From NCBI GenBank assembly GCA_034439815.1, contig JAWXBD010000091.1:10754-74753 (forward strand): DNA of 64,000 bases, in the 5' to 3' direction. The stretch is from JAEUIT01 sp034439815. GTDB taxonomy: Bacteria > Planctomycetota > Phycisphaerae > Phycisphaerales > SM1A02. Both the position numbers and the translations under genes were made by a program. Positions within the stretch are counted from its first letter, which is position 1, and each line of letters starts with the position of its first letter. The notes under the pieces were generated by a model. It did no database searches. It saw only the letters and a program-made list of their open reading frames with translations, and was not told the DNA's origin. Below, piece by piece: positions 27,282 to 36,398 of this stretch.

Positions 27282-28112
27282 ATGCTCCGAACCAGCCTCA
27301 CGATTCTCTCCGCGCTCCTCGTCACTGCTTCGGCGTGCGCTGAAGCGCCGACCGCTGCCCCAGCTGCGCCGAACGCGCGACCTGCGCCTGCGCCGTCAGC
27401 AGTTCCGGCGCGGCCTGCGCCCGAACCGACGACGCCGAGACGCAGGCAGCAGGAGATCGAGAACCGTTTCATCAACGCCGTGCCTTCGCGGCCCCTGGGC
27501 GTACAGACGCTCGACGCGCGCAACTCAGAGCCGGCGCCTGTCCGCGGTGGCGGGCCGGGGATCAGCGGCGGTCTCACCGCGGTGCTCGACCGCGAGCCGC
27601 GCACATTCAAAGTGCATGATCTCATCACGATTCTCGTCAGTGAGACGAGCAAAGCCAAGTCGACTGCAGACGCTAAGACCGACAAGAAGTACGCTCTGGA
27701 CGCCGGTATCAGTCAGTTCATCAACTTCGACTTCACCGAGTGGAGCGACAGCCTGCAGCTCAGCGGCTCGGACCTGCCGCAGTTCCAGGTGGACGGCAAG
27801 AAGAAGTTCGACGCCAAGGGCAACATCGGCCGTCAGGATGACTTCAGCGCGAAGATCACCGCGGAGGTGGTCGAAGTCATGCCGAACGGAACGATCCTGG
27901 TCGAGGCATTCAAGCATCTGAACATGGATGGCGAGGAGCAGACGATTCGCCTGTCCGGCGTGTGCCGTCCTGAAGACGTCGATGCCTCGAACATCGTCCA
28001 GAGTCATCGCTTGGCGAACGCGGCGATCGAAAAGCTTACGAAGGGTCAGCTGAAGGACGCGACGGAGAAGGGTCTGATTGCCCGCGTGCTTGACACGCTG
28101 TTTGCTTTCTAA
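27282..28112 (+). CDS. flgH: flagellar L-ring protein FlgH
   Basis: FlgH builds the outer-membrane L ring. The 276-residue product has an N-terminal signal with a loose lipobox (LLVTASAC), a Pro/Ala-rich linker (about 20-60), and the FlgH core: FKVHDLITILVSETSKAKST, GNIGRQDDFSAKITAEVVEV, MPNGTILVEAFKHLNMDGEE and IRLSGVCRPEDVDASNIVQS. Presence of FlgH implies a diderm envelope with an outer membrane. The 3' end overlaps the convergent acyl-adenylating enzyme gene by 4 nt. Confidence 0.93.
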   Translation: MLRTSLTILSALLVTASACAEAPTAAPAAPNARPAPAPSAVPARPAPEPTTPRRRQQEIENRFINAVPSRPLGVQTLDARNSEPAPVRGGGPGISGGLTAVLDREPRTFKVHDLITILVSETSKAKSTADAKTDKKYALDAGISQFINFDFTEWSDSLQLSGSDLPQFQVDGKKKFDAKGNIGRQDDFSAKITAEVVEVMPNGTILVEAFKHLNMDGEEQTIRLSGVCRPEDVDASNIVQSHRLANAAIEKLTKGQLKDATEKGLIARVLDTLFAF

Positions 28113-29617
28113 CGGCTCCCGCGATCGAGCATCCGGCGCAGCGCGAGGTAGTCGATCTTCGCCTGATGCCGCGCGTCATACGGCACTTGGCGGACAATGC
28201 GTACGTCGTCGATGTGCACCCACGGGATCTCCCGGCGCAGTCCTTCGGCGTCGACGGACTCGCCATGCGAGGTCGCAAGCAGGATGCGGCGACCGCGATG
28301 CAGCACGTACGCGGTGCGCCCTCCAAGTCGCGCCCGCGCCGCGCACTCGACAGGCAGCGTGTACGTACGTCCATGCTCGTCGTCAATGCGCGCGGCGCAG
28401 CGGCCGGTGAGCCAGAGACGTCCGCGCTCATCGAGGTAGCCCGAGTCGCCCGTGCGATGCCACACGACGCCGTCGACGCGGAACTTCGTCTCGTCGTCGC
28501 CGACACCATCGAGATATCCCGGAAGCACATGATCGCCACTGACGACGATCTCTCCGATCGCGCGGGCCGGCATCGTGCGCGAGTCGAGTTCGCGGGCCGT
28601 CATCGGCGCGATTGGCGTACCGAACACATCCGCGATGACGCGCAGAGCGATCCGCTCGATCGGTGCGCCGACGCAGAGACCTCCCGCGTTGCGCATGGCT
28701 TCTCGGTCGGACTCGTCGAGCGCGTCAGCGTGTACATGAGCGATGGGTTCCGCTTCGGTAGAGCCGTAGAGAACAGTCACGCGCGCCGCGGGAAATGACT
28801 TCGCGAAGAGGTCGAGGAGATCGAGGTAGACCGGACCGCCGCCCGTGTAGATGCGCCGCAGCGTCGGCGCTGTGAGAAACGCAAGGAAGCCGAGATTTGT
28901 CGGGGAGATCACGGTGCGATCCGGCTTTCGCTCGCGATGTGCCGTCTTGGAACCGGGGAGGAGCGACGTCACGCCCGCGGCGAGATTCGCGAGGACGAAC
29001 ACCGGCAGCGTCGTGAGGTCGCGCTGGCCGGGCGCGAGATCGATCGCGCCGACCAGGCGCTCGTACTGCGCCCGAAGCAGACCATGCGTGCGGACCGCAG
29101 CCTTCGGAACGCCTGTGCTGCCGCTCGTGAAAGTGATCAGCGCGGGCGCCGTGTCGGGGACATCAGTAATCAGCGTCGTTGGAGCAAGCTCGGCACTTTG
29201 GTGGAAGCTGGCGTCACAGAATGGAACGCGGCCGAACGCGAGCTTCGTCCGGATGCGCCGCAGCGATGGTGACACCAGACGGAGTGTGTGACCCTTCCAC
29301 CCGGCAGCGATTGCGTCCGGCATGCGCCGCGCGCAACAGCGCGCAATGTGGGCGCGTCCCGCGCTCGGATCGAAGAACATCGCCATTGCCCCAGCACGAA
29401 TGACAGCGAGAAGGACCACGTACATCTCGATCCCCATCGGCTGCAGCATCAGGACGGTCGAGCCGCGCGTGATCCCATGCTGCGCGAGGAGCGTCACCGT
29501 GTGCGCGACCCGTGCATCGAGTTCGCCAAACGTGACCGTGACGCCCCCCTGGTCAATCAGCGCGGGCGAATCCTTGAGATCCGCGATCGATCGAGCGAAC
29601 AGGTGATACAGATTCAC
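28109..29617 (-). CDS. OleC-like AMP-binding acyl-adenylating enzyme
   Basis: The 502-residue protein belongs to the ANL adenylate-forming superfamily. Visible motifs are TFTSGSTGVPKAAV (A3, P-loop), YGSTEAEP (A5), WHRTGDSGYLDERGRLWLTG (A7/A8) and PYDARHQAKIDYLAL, which carries the A10 lysine. The RHQAKI context is like that in OleC beta-lactone synthetases and related long-chain acyl ligases, so an acyl or hydroxy-acyl substrate is likely. GTG 29617 overlaps the stop of the GNAT gene as GTGA; the longer open frame upstream lies antisense to nothing useful and was rejected. Last gene of the ten-gene block. Confidence 0.83.
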   Translation of the reverse strand: MNLYHLFARSIADLKDSPALIDQGGVTVTFGELDARVAHTVTLLAQHGITRGSTVLMLQPMGIEMYVVLLAVIRAGAMAMFFDPSAGRAHIARCCARRMPDAIAAGWKGHTLRLVSPSLRRIRTKLAFGRVPFCDASFHQSAELAPTTLITDVPDTAPALITFTSGSTGVPKAAVRTHGLLRAQYERLVGAIDLAPGQRDLTTLPVFVLANLAAGVTSLLPGSKTAHRERKPDRTVISPTNLGFLAFLTAPTLRRIYTGGGPVYLDLLDLFAKSFPAARVTVLYGSTEAEPIAHVHADALDESDREAMRNAGGLCVGAPIERIALRVIADVFGTPIAPMTARELDSRTMPARAIGEIVVSGDHVLPGYLDGVGDDETKFRVDGVVWHRTGDSGYLDERGRLWLTGRCAARIDDEHGRTYTLPVECAARARLGGRTAYVLHRGRRILLATSHGESVDAEGLRREIPWVHIDDVRIVRQVPYDARHQAKIDYLALRRMLDRGSR

Positions 29618-30540
29618 GAGCCGCGACTCCGCGCGAAGAGCGCGTAGCGGCGAATCACCGCCGCATGATGCCGCGCGATCGTTGCGGAGTGATTCGCGTC
29701 GTGCATGAGCGCATAGATGCACCGAGCAAGACCGAGCGTGCGAGCGTTCTCCTTGCAGCGCTCGATCAGAAGCGTTCCGAGTCCAACGCGCCGCGCCGAG
29801 GGCATGATCGCCATGCTCTTGAGAATGAGCGTGCACGGCTGCGGTTCGACGAGGTTCGGCAGTCCGAAGAGAAAGCCAAGCGGCGCGTCGTCGGCACCGC
29901 GCGCAAGAAGCGCGAGTCCGTGCGGCTGGCGGCCCATGAGCGGTCGGTACATCGCGTCGAACTCGGCGCGCGCTAGCGGCGTGTACAGCGCGTTGTCGGC
30001 GAATCCGACGCGCGAGATCGCAAAGACGGCGTCGAGCGCCGTCTCGTCATCGAGTTCGTCGATCGAGACGAGCGTGATCCCGGCGTCCCGGACGCGCCGC
30101 GCGAGCGTCTCGATGCGATCGTCGATCGTGATCGGGTCTTCGAGCGACGAGTGATAGGTTTCGGCGACGGTGAACCCCGCGCCGCGAAAGGCCTCGGGCC
30201 ACCACGCGGGTGAAGTCGGTTCCATCGCGAAGACCGGCTCGACGCTGGTCTCGATCACCGCGCGATAGCGTCGCCAGGTCGAGCCGTCCAGCGGGCCGAG
30301 ACAGTGCACGATGCCGGCGGCGAACAGCGTCTTGGCGGCTTGACGAAGGAGTGTCGTCGCGCTCGATAGATCGCGCGCCTCAAAGTGTCCGATGCATCCC
30401 GTTGATGCATCGCGCCACCGCGGCGTCGACGACCACCAGAGCGAACAACGCGCACCGCCGTCCGCCAGCGCGAACGCGCGATCGGCGCCGTCGCGCGACG
30501 GCGCCTCGTCGATAATGCCGGCGTCCGCGCGCGTCGTCAT
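29614..30540 (-). CDS. GNAT-family N-acetyl/acyltransferase
   Basis: The 308-residue product has an N-terminal region of about 160 residues and a C-terminal GNAT fold. The acyl-CoA loop is in MAIMPSARRVGLGTLLIERC (R/QxxGxG/A as RRVGLG). The strand before it reads TLILKSMAI, and NHSATIARHHAAVIRRYAL closes the fold. Such proteins transfer acetyl or longer acyl groups from CoA to amines or hydroxyls. ATG 30540 overlaps the preceding stop as ATGA. The N-terminal part, with WW-rich motifs (SLWWSSTPRWR, PAWWPEAF), is probably a second degenerate GNAT lobe. Confidence 0.75.
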   Translation of the reverse strand: MTTRADAGIIDEAPSRDGADRAFALADGGARCSLWWSSTPRWRDASTGCIGHFEARDLSSATTLLRQAAKTLFAAGIVHCLGPLDGSTWRRYRAVIETSVEPVFAMEPTSPAWWPEAFRGAGFTVAETYHSSLEDPITIDDRIETLARRVRDAGITLVSIDELDDETALDAVFAISRVGFADNALYTPLARAEFDAMYRPLMGRQPHGLALLARGADDAPLGFLFGLPNLVEPQPCTLILKSMAIMPSARRVGLGTLLIERCKENARTLGLARCIYALMHDANHSATIARHHAAVIRRYALFARSRGS

Positions 30541-31817
30541 GCGTCGACGCTCGCGATCCCCACGATTGAGCCGGCGACAACAAAGAGGATCGCGCACCGC
30601 AGCCACCAGCGCGCGGCTTCGTCGCGGGGCATTGGCGCGATGACGGCGACAATCGGCCAGACAAGCATGGCGACGAGTGTACGAGTGTCCGGTGTGGCGA
30701 TGAAGAGGATGTGCGGCAGCGTGCCCGCGCCGACGCCGGCGACCATGCCGGCCCATCGGTGGTCGGTCGCGGTCCGCACGAGCATCCCCAGCGATGCCGC
30801 GATCGCCGCCACGAACGCGTGATGCAGGGCCGGGTCCGGTGCCACAACGTGCGCGATGAGCACGACCAGCGCCGCCAGCGTCATTGCCACGACGACCGGC
30901 GCCCCGCGCGGCGCGACATCTGTGGCGCGACCAGTCCGAAACGCGATTGCGCAGATGACAAGCGCCGTCACCGGCGCGACGAGCCACGCCCGGCCCGCAA
31001 GCGCCCACGTCGTATAGCAGAAGAGTGCCGACGCGATGGCCGCGTCGGGCAGGAACGCAGCGGCCGGACGCACGACCAGCATCGCGATGAGAAGCCCCGC
31101 CGCCAGGAGCAGGCGCGTCGCGAGCGCTGAGGCCTCGAGTGTGACATCGATCTTCAGCATCGCGTAGCCGAGCACCGGCAACAGCAGGTTGTCGAGCCCG
31201 CGAAACGCGATCGACTCGACGAGCGTCAACAGCGTCGCAGCGATGCACGCGATGAGCGCCGCGCGCTGCGGTTCGACGACGTCAAACGCCAGCAGCGGCA
31301 CAAACGTGACGGTCCATGCGACGGCGAGGAAGGCGAACGACCCGGACAGCGACTTGTGAGATTCCGCGGTTCGAAAGTGCAGGATGCCGGCGCGAGTGCC
31401 GACGATCGCGGCGGCGGCGTCGGCCAGCGTGAGGACGAGGAGCGGAATGACGTAGAAGGCCAGCTCGTCGTGCGCGAGAACGAAGAGCGCCGCGACTGCG
31501 ACGGGAAACAGTGCTTCGCCGTACGACGTGCGATCGACCTCGTGCAGCGTGCGCCCAAGGCCCGCGCGCCAGCGCGGCAGCAGGCGCACACCCGCGAGGG
31601 CCACCGTGGTGACGCTGCAGATCAGAATCACCGGCCACGCGTTGTGAAAGAGCCACGGCAATCCCAGCGCTGCGAGCCCCGATGCCACGTGCACTGTCTT
31701 GCGACTGCCTTCTGCCCCGAGTCGCGAGCGGGCGCGATGGACCGTCGCGAAGAGCGCGAGCTGGAACGCGAGGACGAGCGCGACGCCGCTCCAGACGGGA
31801 ATCGGGTGCGGCATCAC
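30537..31817 (-). CDS. phytol/dolichol-kinase-like CTP-dependent membrane protein
   Basis: The first half (about 1-200) resembles the SEC59/VTE5/DUF92-type polyprenol kinase family. SRKTVHVASGLAALGLPWLF near the N-terminus, LADAAAAIVGTRAGI and ESHKSLSGSFAFLAVAW are the characteristic R-K-x-x-H, D-A-x-A-x-x-x-G and K-S-x-x-G motifs that in the family bind CTP. The rest adds about eight more membrane helices, giving 426 residues. It may phosphorylate an isoprenoid alcohol. GTG 31817 overlaps the previous stop (GTGA), followed immediately by ATG 31814. Confidence 0.7.
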   Translation of the reverse strand: MMPHPIPVWSGVALVLAFQLALFATVHRARSRLGAEGSRKTVHVASGLAALGLPWLFHNAWPVILICSVTTVALAGVRLLPRWRAGLGRTLHEVDRTSYGEALFPVAVAALFVLAHDELAFYVIPLLVLTLADAAAAIVGTRAGILHFRTAESHKSLSGSFAFLAVAWTVTFVPLLAFDVVEPQRAALIACIAATLLTLVESIAFRGLDNLLLPVLGYAMLKIDVTLEASALATRLLLAAGLLIAMLVVRPAAAFLPDAAIASALFCYTTWALAGRAWLVAPVTALVICAIAFRTGRATDVAPRGAPVVVAMTLAALVVLIAHVVAPDPALHHAFVAAIAASLGMLVRTATDHRWAGMVAGVGAGTLPHILFIATPDTRTLVAMLVWPIVAVIAPMPRDEAARWWLRCAILFVVAGSIVGIASVDA

Positions 31818-32911
31818 GTCACCTGCTCGATGACGAGTCGGCTGTAGAAGAATGCCTTGTCGGCGCGAAACAGCCGCTCGGCCTCGTCAAGACACGGAAC
31901 GAGCGTCGCCCGCATCGACGCCGGCCGCGATCGCGGCACGAGCATGTTCCAGTAGAGCAACCGCGCCTCGGGCGAGGCGTGGCGCACGAGCGCACGGAGA
32001 AGGCCTTCGCTCGCCTCAGGCGACATGTACTCGAAGATGTCGCTCAGATTGAAGCGATCGAACGGCGGATGATCGACGAGCGCATCCTCGATCGCGACGT
32101 GCCGCCAGCGCAGACGGTCGATGCGGGATCGGATCACGTCGAAGTGCTCGGCCCGCAACGCGAGCGGCAGCGCACGGCCGTGTTCGTTCGTCAGAATCCA
32201 GTGCAGGTACGGGTTGTCGGCGGGCGCGAGCTCCACGAGGGCATGCTCGGCCCGCGCCAGGATTCGCCCGCCGACATCACCGTCGACGTAGCGGAAGAAC
32301 GCGGGATCGCGGCCGAGTCGGCCCATGACGAAGCGTGAGAAGAAGACGCGAAAGAGGCCGCGCCAGCGCCATCCGTCCCATGTCTGGTCATAGAACTGTC
32401 GCCGCGCGTCCGGGTCGCGAGGATCGAGCAGCGAGCGCACGGTCGCGCGCCCGTGGATCAGGGGCAGAACCCAGCGGCGAAAAGTGGTGAAGTAACGCTC
32501 GAACTTGCCGACCCGTCCGATGCCTTCGTCGACCAGCTCGAGCCGCGCATCCCAGAACATCCTGGCGTCGGGGTCAAGACCGCCGTGCGTGGCGCAGCGG
32601 GCGTAGAGCTCGCGGCGACGATCACTCGCGCGAGATCCCGTCAGTTCGAGGAGTTCACCGTGCGCGAGCGCGCGGTACGCCGCGACGCGCAGAGCGACGC
32701 ACGCAAGCTGCGCCGGACTGAGATCGACGGCGAGCACCTCGGACGGATCGCTGACGAGCATCGCGATCGCATTGTCGCCTGCCGACGCGATCGAGAGGCA
32801 GCGGTCGCCCGGCCTGATCGCGAGTCCGGCGACCAGGACCTCGGCGTCCTCCCAGACTTGGGCGTAGCGGATCGCGCTGAAGTCGGCGCGATGCGCGACT
32901 TCGCTCGTCAT
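31814..32911 (-). CDS. BtaA-like S-adenosylmethionine 3-amino-3-carboxypropyl transferase (DUF3419)
   Basis: BtaA moves the 3-amino-3-carboxypropyl group of SAM onto the hydroxyl of diacylglycerol, the first step to betaine lipids (DGTS). This 365-residue protein has the family's start (FSAIRYAQVWEDAEVL), the SAM site CLSIASAGDNAIAMLVSDP with VLAVDLSPAQLACVALR, the helical lid with YFTTFRRWVLPLIHGRATV, and the late FNLSDIFEYMSPEASEGLL. No BtaB-type N-methyltransferase is adjacent, so the product would be an unmethylated homoserine-headed lipid or something else. ATG 32911 overlaps the preceding stop (ATGA). Confidence 0.85.
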   Translation of the reverse strand: MTSEVAHRADFSAIRYAQVWEDAEVLVAGLAIRPGDRCLSIASAGDNAIAMLVSDPSEVLAVDLSPAQLACVALRVAAYRALAHGELLELTGSRASDRRRELYARCATHGGLDPDARMFWDARLELVDEGIGRVGKFERYFTTFRRWVLPLIHGRATVRSLLDPRDPDARRQFYDQTWDGWRWRGLFRVFFSRFVMGRLGRDPAFFRYVDGDVGGRILARAEHALVELAPADNPYLHWILTNEHGRALPLALRAEHFDVIRSRIDRLRWRHVAIEDALVDHPPFDRFNLSDIFEYMSPEASEGLLRALVRHASPEARLLYWNMLVPRSRPASMRATLVPCLDEAERLFRADKAFFYSRLVIEQVT

Positions 32912-35460
32912 GGCTCGCGCTCCCCTACGCGCCCCACGCGCTCGACGCGCACAATGCTGCCCGTGGCGCCGTTCATCTCGACGATGTCGCCCGTTTCGAG
33001 CCACGTGGTCAATCCGGGCACCGAGACGATCGCCGGAATGCCGAGTTCGCGCGCCACGATCGCCGAGTGCGAGAGCAGGCTGCCGCGCTCGACGAGGATT
33101 CCGGACGCGATCGGGAAGAGCAGAATCCAGCCGGGATCGGTGCGCTCGGCCACGAGAATCTCGCCAGGACCGAGCGACGCGCCGCGCGGATCACGAATCA
33201 CGCGCACCGCACCGCGCACCACGCCGGGACGACAGCCGAGTCCTTGGCGCGCGTCGCCCGTCGTCGCGGCTGGATCCGTTGCCTGTACGGCGTGCGCGAT
33301 GCGCGGCGACGAAGCGACGGCGCCGCGGGTGGTGAAGCGATCGGGCGGCGCGGGTGCTGCGCGGAAACGGTCGTACTCGGCTCGACGGACCGCGACGATG
33401 CCGCGCAGATCGAGGGTGGTCGCGGTCCCCTCGACCCAGCCGAGCGCCTCTTCCACCTCTAGGAAGAAGATGTCGTCCCCGCGCGCGAGCCGTCCGTCCG
33501 CCGCCAGCCGCTTGCCGAGCTCGACGACGATTCGTCGCACCCGTCCGAAGACGCGTGTGCGCTCGAAACGGAGGTTTTCACGGGTTCGCACCCGCGCAGT
33601 CGCGTGCCGCAGGATCCGGCGCAGGAGCCAGCGCTGCAGCGGATGTCCGGCCAGCCGCGCGAAGGCGTCGCGCTCGGCGAGCTCGCGAGTTTCGCGGGCG
33701 CTCGCCGACGGTTCCGTCGCGGGACCGCGCCGCGCGAGCTCACCGATTCCGCGCACGAGCGTGGTCGGATCGTCGACGAGCGTCGGGCTTTCGAGCTTGA
33801 GTTCTTCCAGACATCGATCGCCGAAGTCGTCGAGGTAGCGGGCCACCATCGGGCCGAGCGTCGCGTGCCGCGCGAGCTGGTCCATCGCGACGGGAACGGG
33901 ATCATGGCAGAGCGACGCTACGAGCGCAGGGTCGCACGACGCGACCGCGGCCATCGCACACAGCCGGCGCGGCGGCTCGGCGCTGATGACATCGCCGATG
34001 TCGCAGAGCAGTTCGTTGTGCAGCGAAGGAGACGCCTCGGTGCACCACCGAGCGACGGTGGTGCGCAGCAGACCGAAGAAGATCATCGCAAAGAAGTCGT
34101 TGACGATCGGCGCGTCCCACCGGCGCAGCAGTTCGTTCTCGAGCATCCGATAGTGGGCCACGAGTTCACTCGGCGACATGCGCTCGAGTCCTGGCTGCGG
34201 TGGCCGGAGCACGTGGGCGAGACGGGCGTCGAACTCGCGCACTCGCCGCTCGATGCCGCGGAACGCGACGACGATGCCCGCAGTCGAGCGCGCGAGCCGC
34301 GTCCATTCGGTGAGCCGCCGACCGGCGGGACGCGTCACGCGCGCGTCAAGTTCAGGCGGCAGCCGCTCGCGCACGCCCATCATGCCTTCCATGAATCCGC
34401 GGCTCAGCGAATAGCCGGGCAGCATCGCGATGAGGCGGTACCAGTTCAGCAGGTTGTAATACACGCGTCCGTCGATCAGCCCCAGCATGCCGCGAAAGAC
34501 GCCGTCGTTCTCGGCGATCACGGATGCAGGTACGCCGAGGAGATGACAGAACGCGCGATAGACACCCTCGTACGCATGTCGCGCGAAGGAGAACGTCAAC
34601 GGAGACGTGATGCCGCCGTAGCTTTCGGCGATGTTGCTGTTGTCCCAGAGCTGCAGGTCGCTGGAGTCGGACGGCGCGTCCGGCGCGGGATTGGCATCAA
34701 GCGTCGTGATAGGTCGTGACTGCAGCAGCCAGAGGCGATCGCCGTCCATCGCCCACTCGATGTCCTGCGGCGATCCGAAGTACAGACTCGCGGAGCGCGC
34801 GATGAGGACCACGGACTGCACGAACGCGATGGGCATGCCGGTCGGTGCATCACTGATCGTCGTGCGCAGGATCACGGCCGCGCCGTTCACGACGCGCACG
34901 TGCCACGTGTCGGCATTGACGTCGCCCGACACGAGCTTCTCGCCGGTGCCTCGCACAGCGCTCACGACCACGATGTCGCGCTCGCCGGTAACGGGATCGG
35001 CCGTGAACGCGACGCCCGCGAAGTCGGCGCGCACCATCGACTGCACGATCACCGCAGGCGCCGTCGGTTCACTCGACATGCCTCGCGAAGCGCGATAGGC
35101 GCGGACGCGCTCGGTGAATGCGGAGTTCCACACATCGGCGACGCGTTCGGGCACGTCGCGCGCGTCGACCTCAAGATACGAGGTCAGTTGGCCGGCGAAA
35201 CTGTGCGCGGCGGAGTCCTCGTCGAGCGCTGAGGAACGGACGGCGTACGGGCCGGGGATGGTGGCGAGCGCGACGTCGATCGCGCTGCGCAGGTCGTTCG
35301 TCATCCCCGCAGCCTGCGCACTCGGGAGGATCACGAACCACGGCGGCACAGGAAAGCGCTGCGCGACGAGCCGCGCGAGCGCCGCTGCCTTGCCGCCCAC
35401 GACGCCGGCGTTGGTTCCGGCGGCGGGCCCGGCGGAAGAGAATGCGAGCAGCTCGTTCAT
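32908..35460 (-). CDS. PEP-synthase/rifampin-phosphotransferase-like enzyme
   Basis: The 850-residue protein has an ATP-grasp N-terminal domain (VVGGKAAALARLVAQ, YAVRSSALDEDSAAHSFAG, SMVRADFAGVAFTADPVTGE, IEWAMDGDRLWLLQSRPIT). A middle domain begins at DNSNIAESYGGITSPLTFSF. The C-terminal swivelling domain has the phosphohistidine motif GSLLSHSAIVARELGIPAI. The three-domain layout without a PEP-binding TIM barrel is that of rifampin phosphotransferase rather than true PEP synthase: ATP donates beta-phosphate to an alcohol via the histidine. The acceptor here is presumably a pathway intermediate. ATG 35460 overlaps the UbiA stop (ATGA). Confidence 0.82.
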   Translation of the reverse strand: MNELLAFSSAGPAAGTNAGVVGGKAAALARLVAQRFPVPPWFVILPSAQAAGMTNDLRSAIDVALATIPGPYAVRSSALDEDSAAHSFAGQLTSYLEVDARDVPERVADVWNSAFTERVRAYRASRGMSSEPTAPAVIVQSMVRADFAGVAFTADPVTGERDIVVVSAVRGTGEKLVSGDVNADTWHVRVVNGAAVILRTTISDAPTGMPIAFVQSVVLIARSASLYFGSPQDIEWAMDGDRLWLLQSRPITTLDANPAPDAPSDSSDLQLWDNSNIAESYGGITSPLTFSFARHAYEGVYRAFCHLLGVPASVIAENDGVFRGMLGLIDGRVYYNLLNWYRLIAMLPGYSLSRGFMEGMMGVRERLPPELDARVTRPAGRRLTEWTRLARSTAGIVVAFRGIERRVREFDARLAHVLRPPQPGLERMSPSELVAHYRMLENELLRRWDAPIVNDFFAMIFFGLLRTTVARWCTEASPSLHNELLCDIGDVISAEPPRRLCAMAAVASCDPALVASLCHDPVPVAMDQLARHATLGPMVARYLDDFGDRCLEELKLESPTLVDDPTTLVRGIGELARRGPATEPSASARETRELAERDAFARLAGHPLQRWLLRRILRHATARVRTRENLRFERTRVFGRVRRIVVELGKRLAADGRLARGDDIFFLEVEEALGWVEGTATTLDLRGIVAVRRAEYDRFRAAPAPPDRFTTRGAVASSPRIAHAVQATDPAATTGDARQGLGCRPGVVRGAVRVIRDPRGASLGPGEILVAERTDPGWILLFPIASGILVERGSLLSHSAIVARELGIPAIVSVPGLTTWLETGDIVEMNGATGSIVRVERVGRVGEREP

Positions 35461-36398
35461 GCTCGCAGCTCGCGCACGAGGGCTGGGACGACGCCGATTC
35501 CCAGGTAGAGGCCGAGGGTCCAGAGGCCGGACGCGAGTTCGACCGCTTTGCCGCGCCGCGTCGTCGGCTGGCGAAGGAAGCGCACCGCGGCGATCACAAT
35601 CATCGCGAGGAGGGCGAGCGCCACCGGCGCGAAGCCCGTCGTCCACCCGATCTCGCGGGCCGCGAGCATCGCGCACGACGCCGTCAGCGCCGCGGCGCCG
35701 AGCCAGAGGGCGACGGCCTTCGGGCGGCCCCACACGGCGGTGTACGTCGCGACGCCGACTTCCTCGGCATCCGCCGACCGGATCTTGCGACCGATCTCGA
35801 TGACGATGCCGTTGAAGTAGCTCGCCGCGAGAAACCAGCCGAGCCCGCGCGGCGGAAGGAGGGTGCCGTCAGGCGCCGTGCGCGTGATCCAGTCACACGC
35901 CGTCGCGAAGAGATCGACGATCGGCATGACCAGCATGTGCGTCCAGAGGTACGTGAAGTGCCGGCCCTTGATCCACTCGCGCACGAAGAACTCGCGCGAC
36001 ATGAGTGCGAAGTAGATCCACGCGAGAAGCAGTACGAGAACGAGGGCGGGCGCCAGCCACGCGGCGAGCGCGAACTGCACAAGCCCGAGGCCGACGCCGA
36101 GGACTGCCAGCTCGCGCAGCGTCACGAGGCCGCGCGGCACGGGGCGGTACGGTCGGTACGTCGCGTCGGCTTCGCGGTCCTTGAACTCGTCCGCGATGCG
36201 CAGCTCGAGAAAGAAGAGAAGGCAGACGACGAACGCGACGACGAACGCGATCGTGTCGGGTCGCGACCAGTTCTCGTCTCGCGCCCGCAGGAGCGCCGAG
36301 TAGCACACCGCCGACGCCGAGAAGACGAGGACCAGCGGACCGTGCGCGAGCAGGGGAAAGCGCTCGCGCTGGTATATCCACCATCGAGCGGCGTTCAC
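35457..36398 (-). CDS. UbiA-family prenyltransferase
   Basis: The 313-residue protein has about eight membrane helices. The first aspartate-rich motif is RIADEFKDREAD and leads into RPYRPVPRGLVT, the UbiA signature. The second loop reads YFNGIVIEIGRKIRSADAEE, then GVATYTAVWG. UbiA enzymes transfer an isoprenyl chain from the diphosphate onto an acceptor (aromatic acid, glycerol phosphate or similar). The second motif GRKIR..DEE.GV.TY is that of an uncharacterised UbiA subgroup rather than UbiA or MenA proper. GTG 36398 overlaps the HMG-CoA reductase stop as GTGA. Confidence 0.85.
   Translation of the reverse strand: MNAARWWIYQRERFPLLAHGPLVLVFSASAVCYSALLRARDENWSRPDTIAFVVAFVVCLLFFLELRIADEFKDREADATYRPYRPVPRGLVTLRELAVLGVGLGLVQFALAAWLAPALVLVLLLAWIYFALMSREFFVREWIKGRHFTYLWTHMLVMPIVDLFATACDWITRTAPDGTLLPPRGLGWFLAASYFNGIVIEIGRKIRSADAEEVGVATYTAVWGRPKAVALWLGAAALTASCAMLAAREIGWTTGFAPVALALLAMIVIAAVRFLRQPTTRRGKAVELASGLWTLGLYLGIGVVPALVRELRA

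Noticed and set aside
29614..31248. Long 544-codon version of the GNAT protein
   Set aside because: The extra N-terminus overlaps the membrane protein gene in another frame; the ATGA overlap at 30537-30540 gives a better start.
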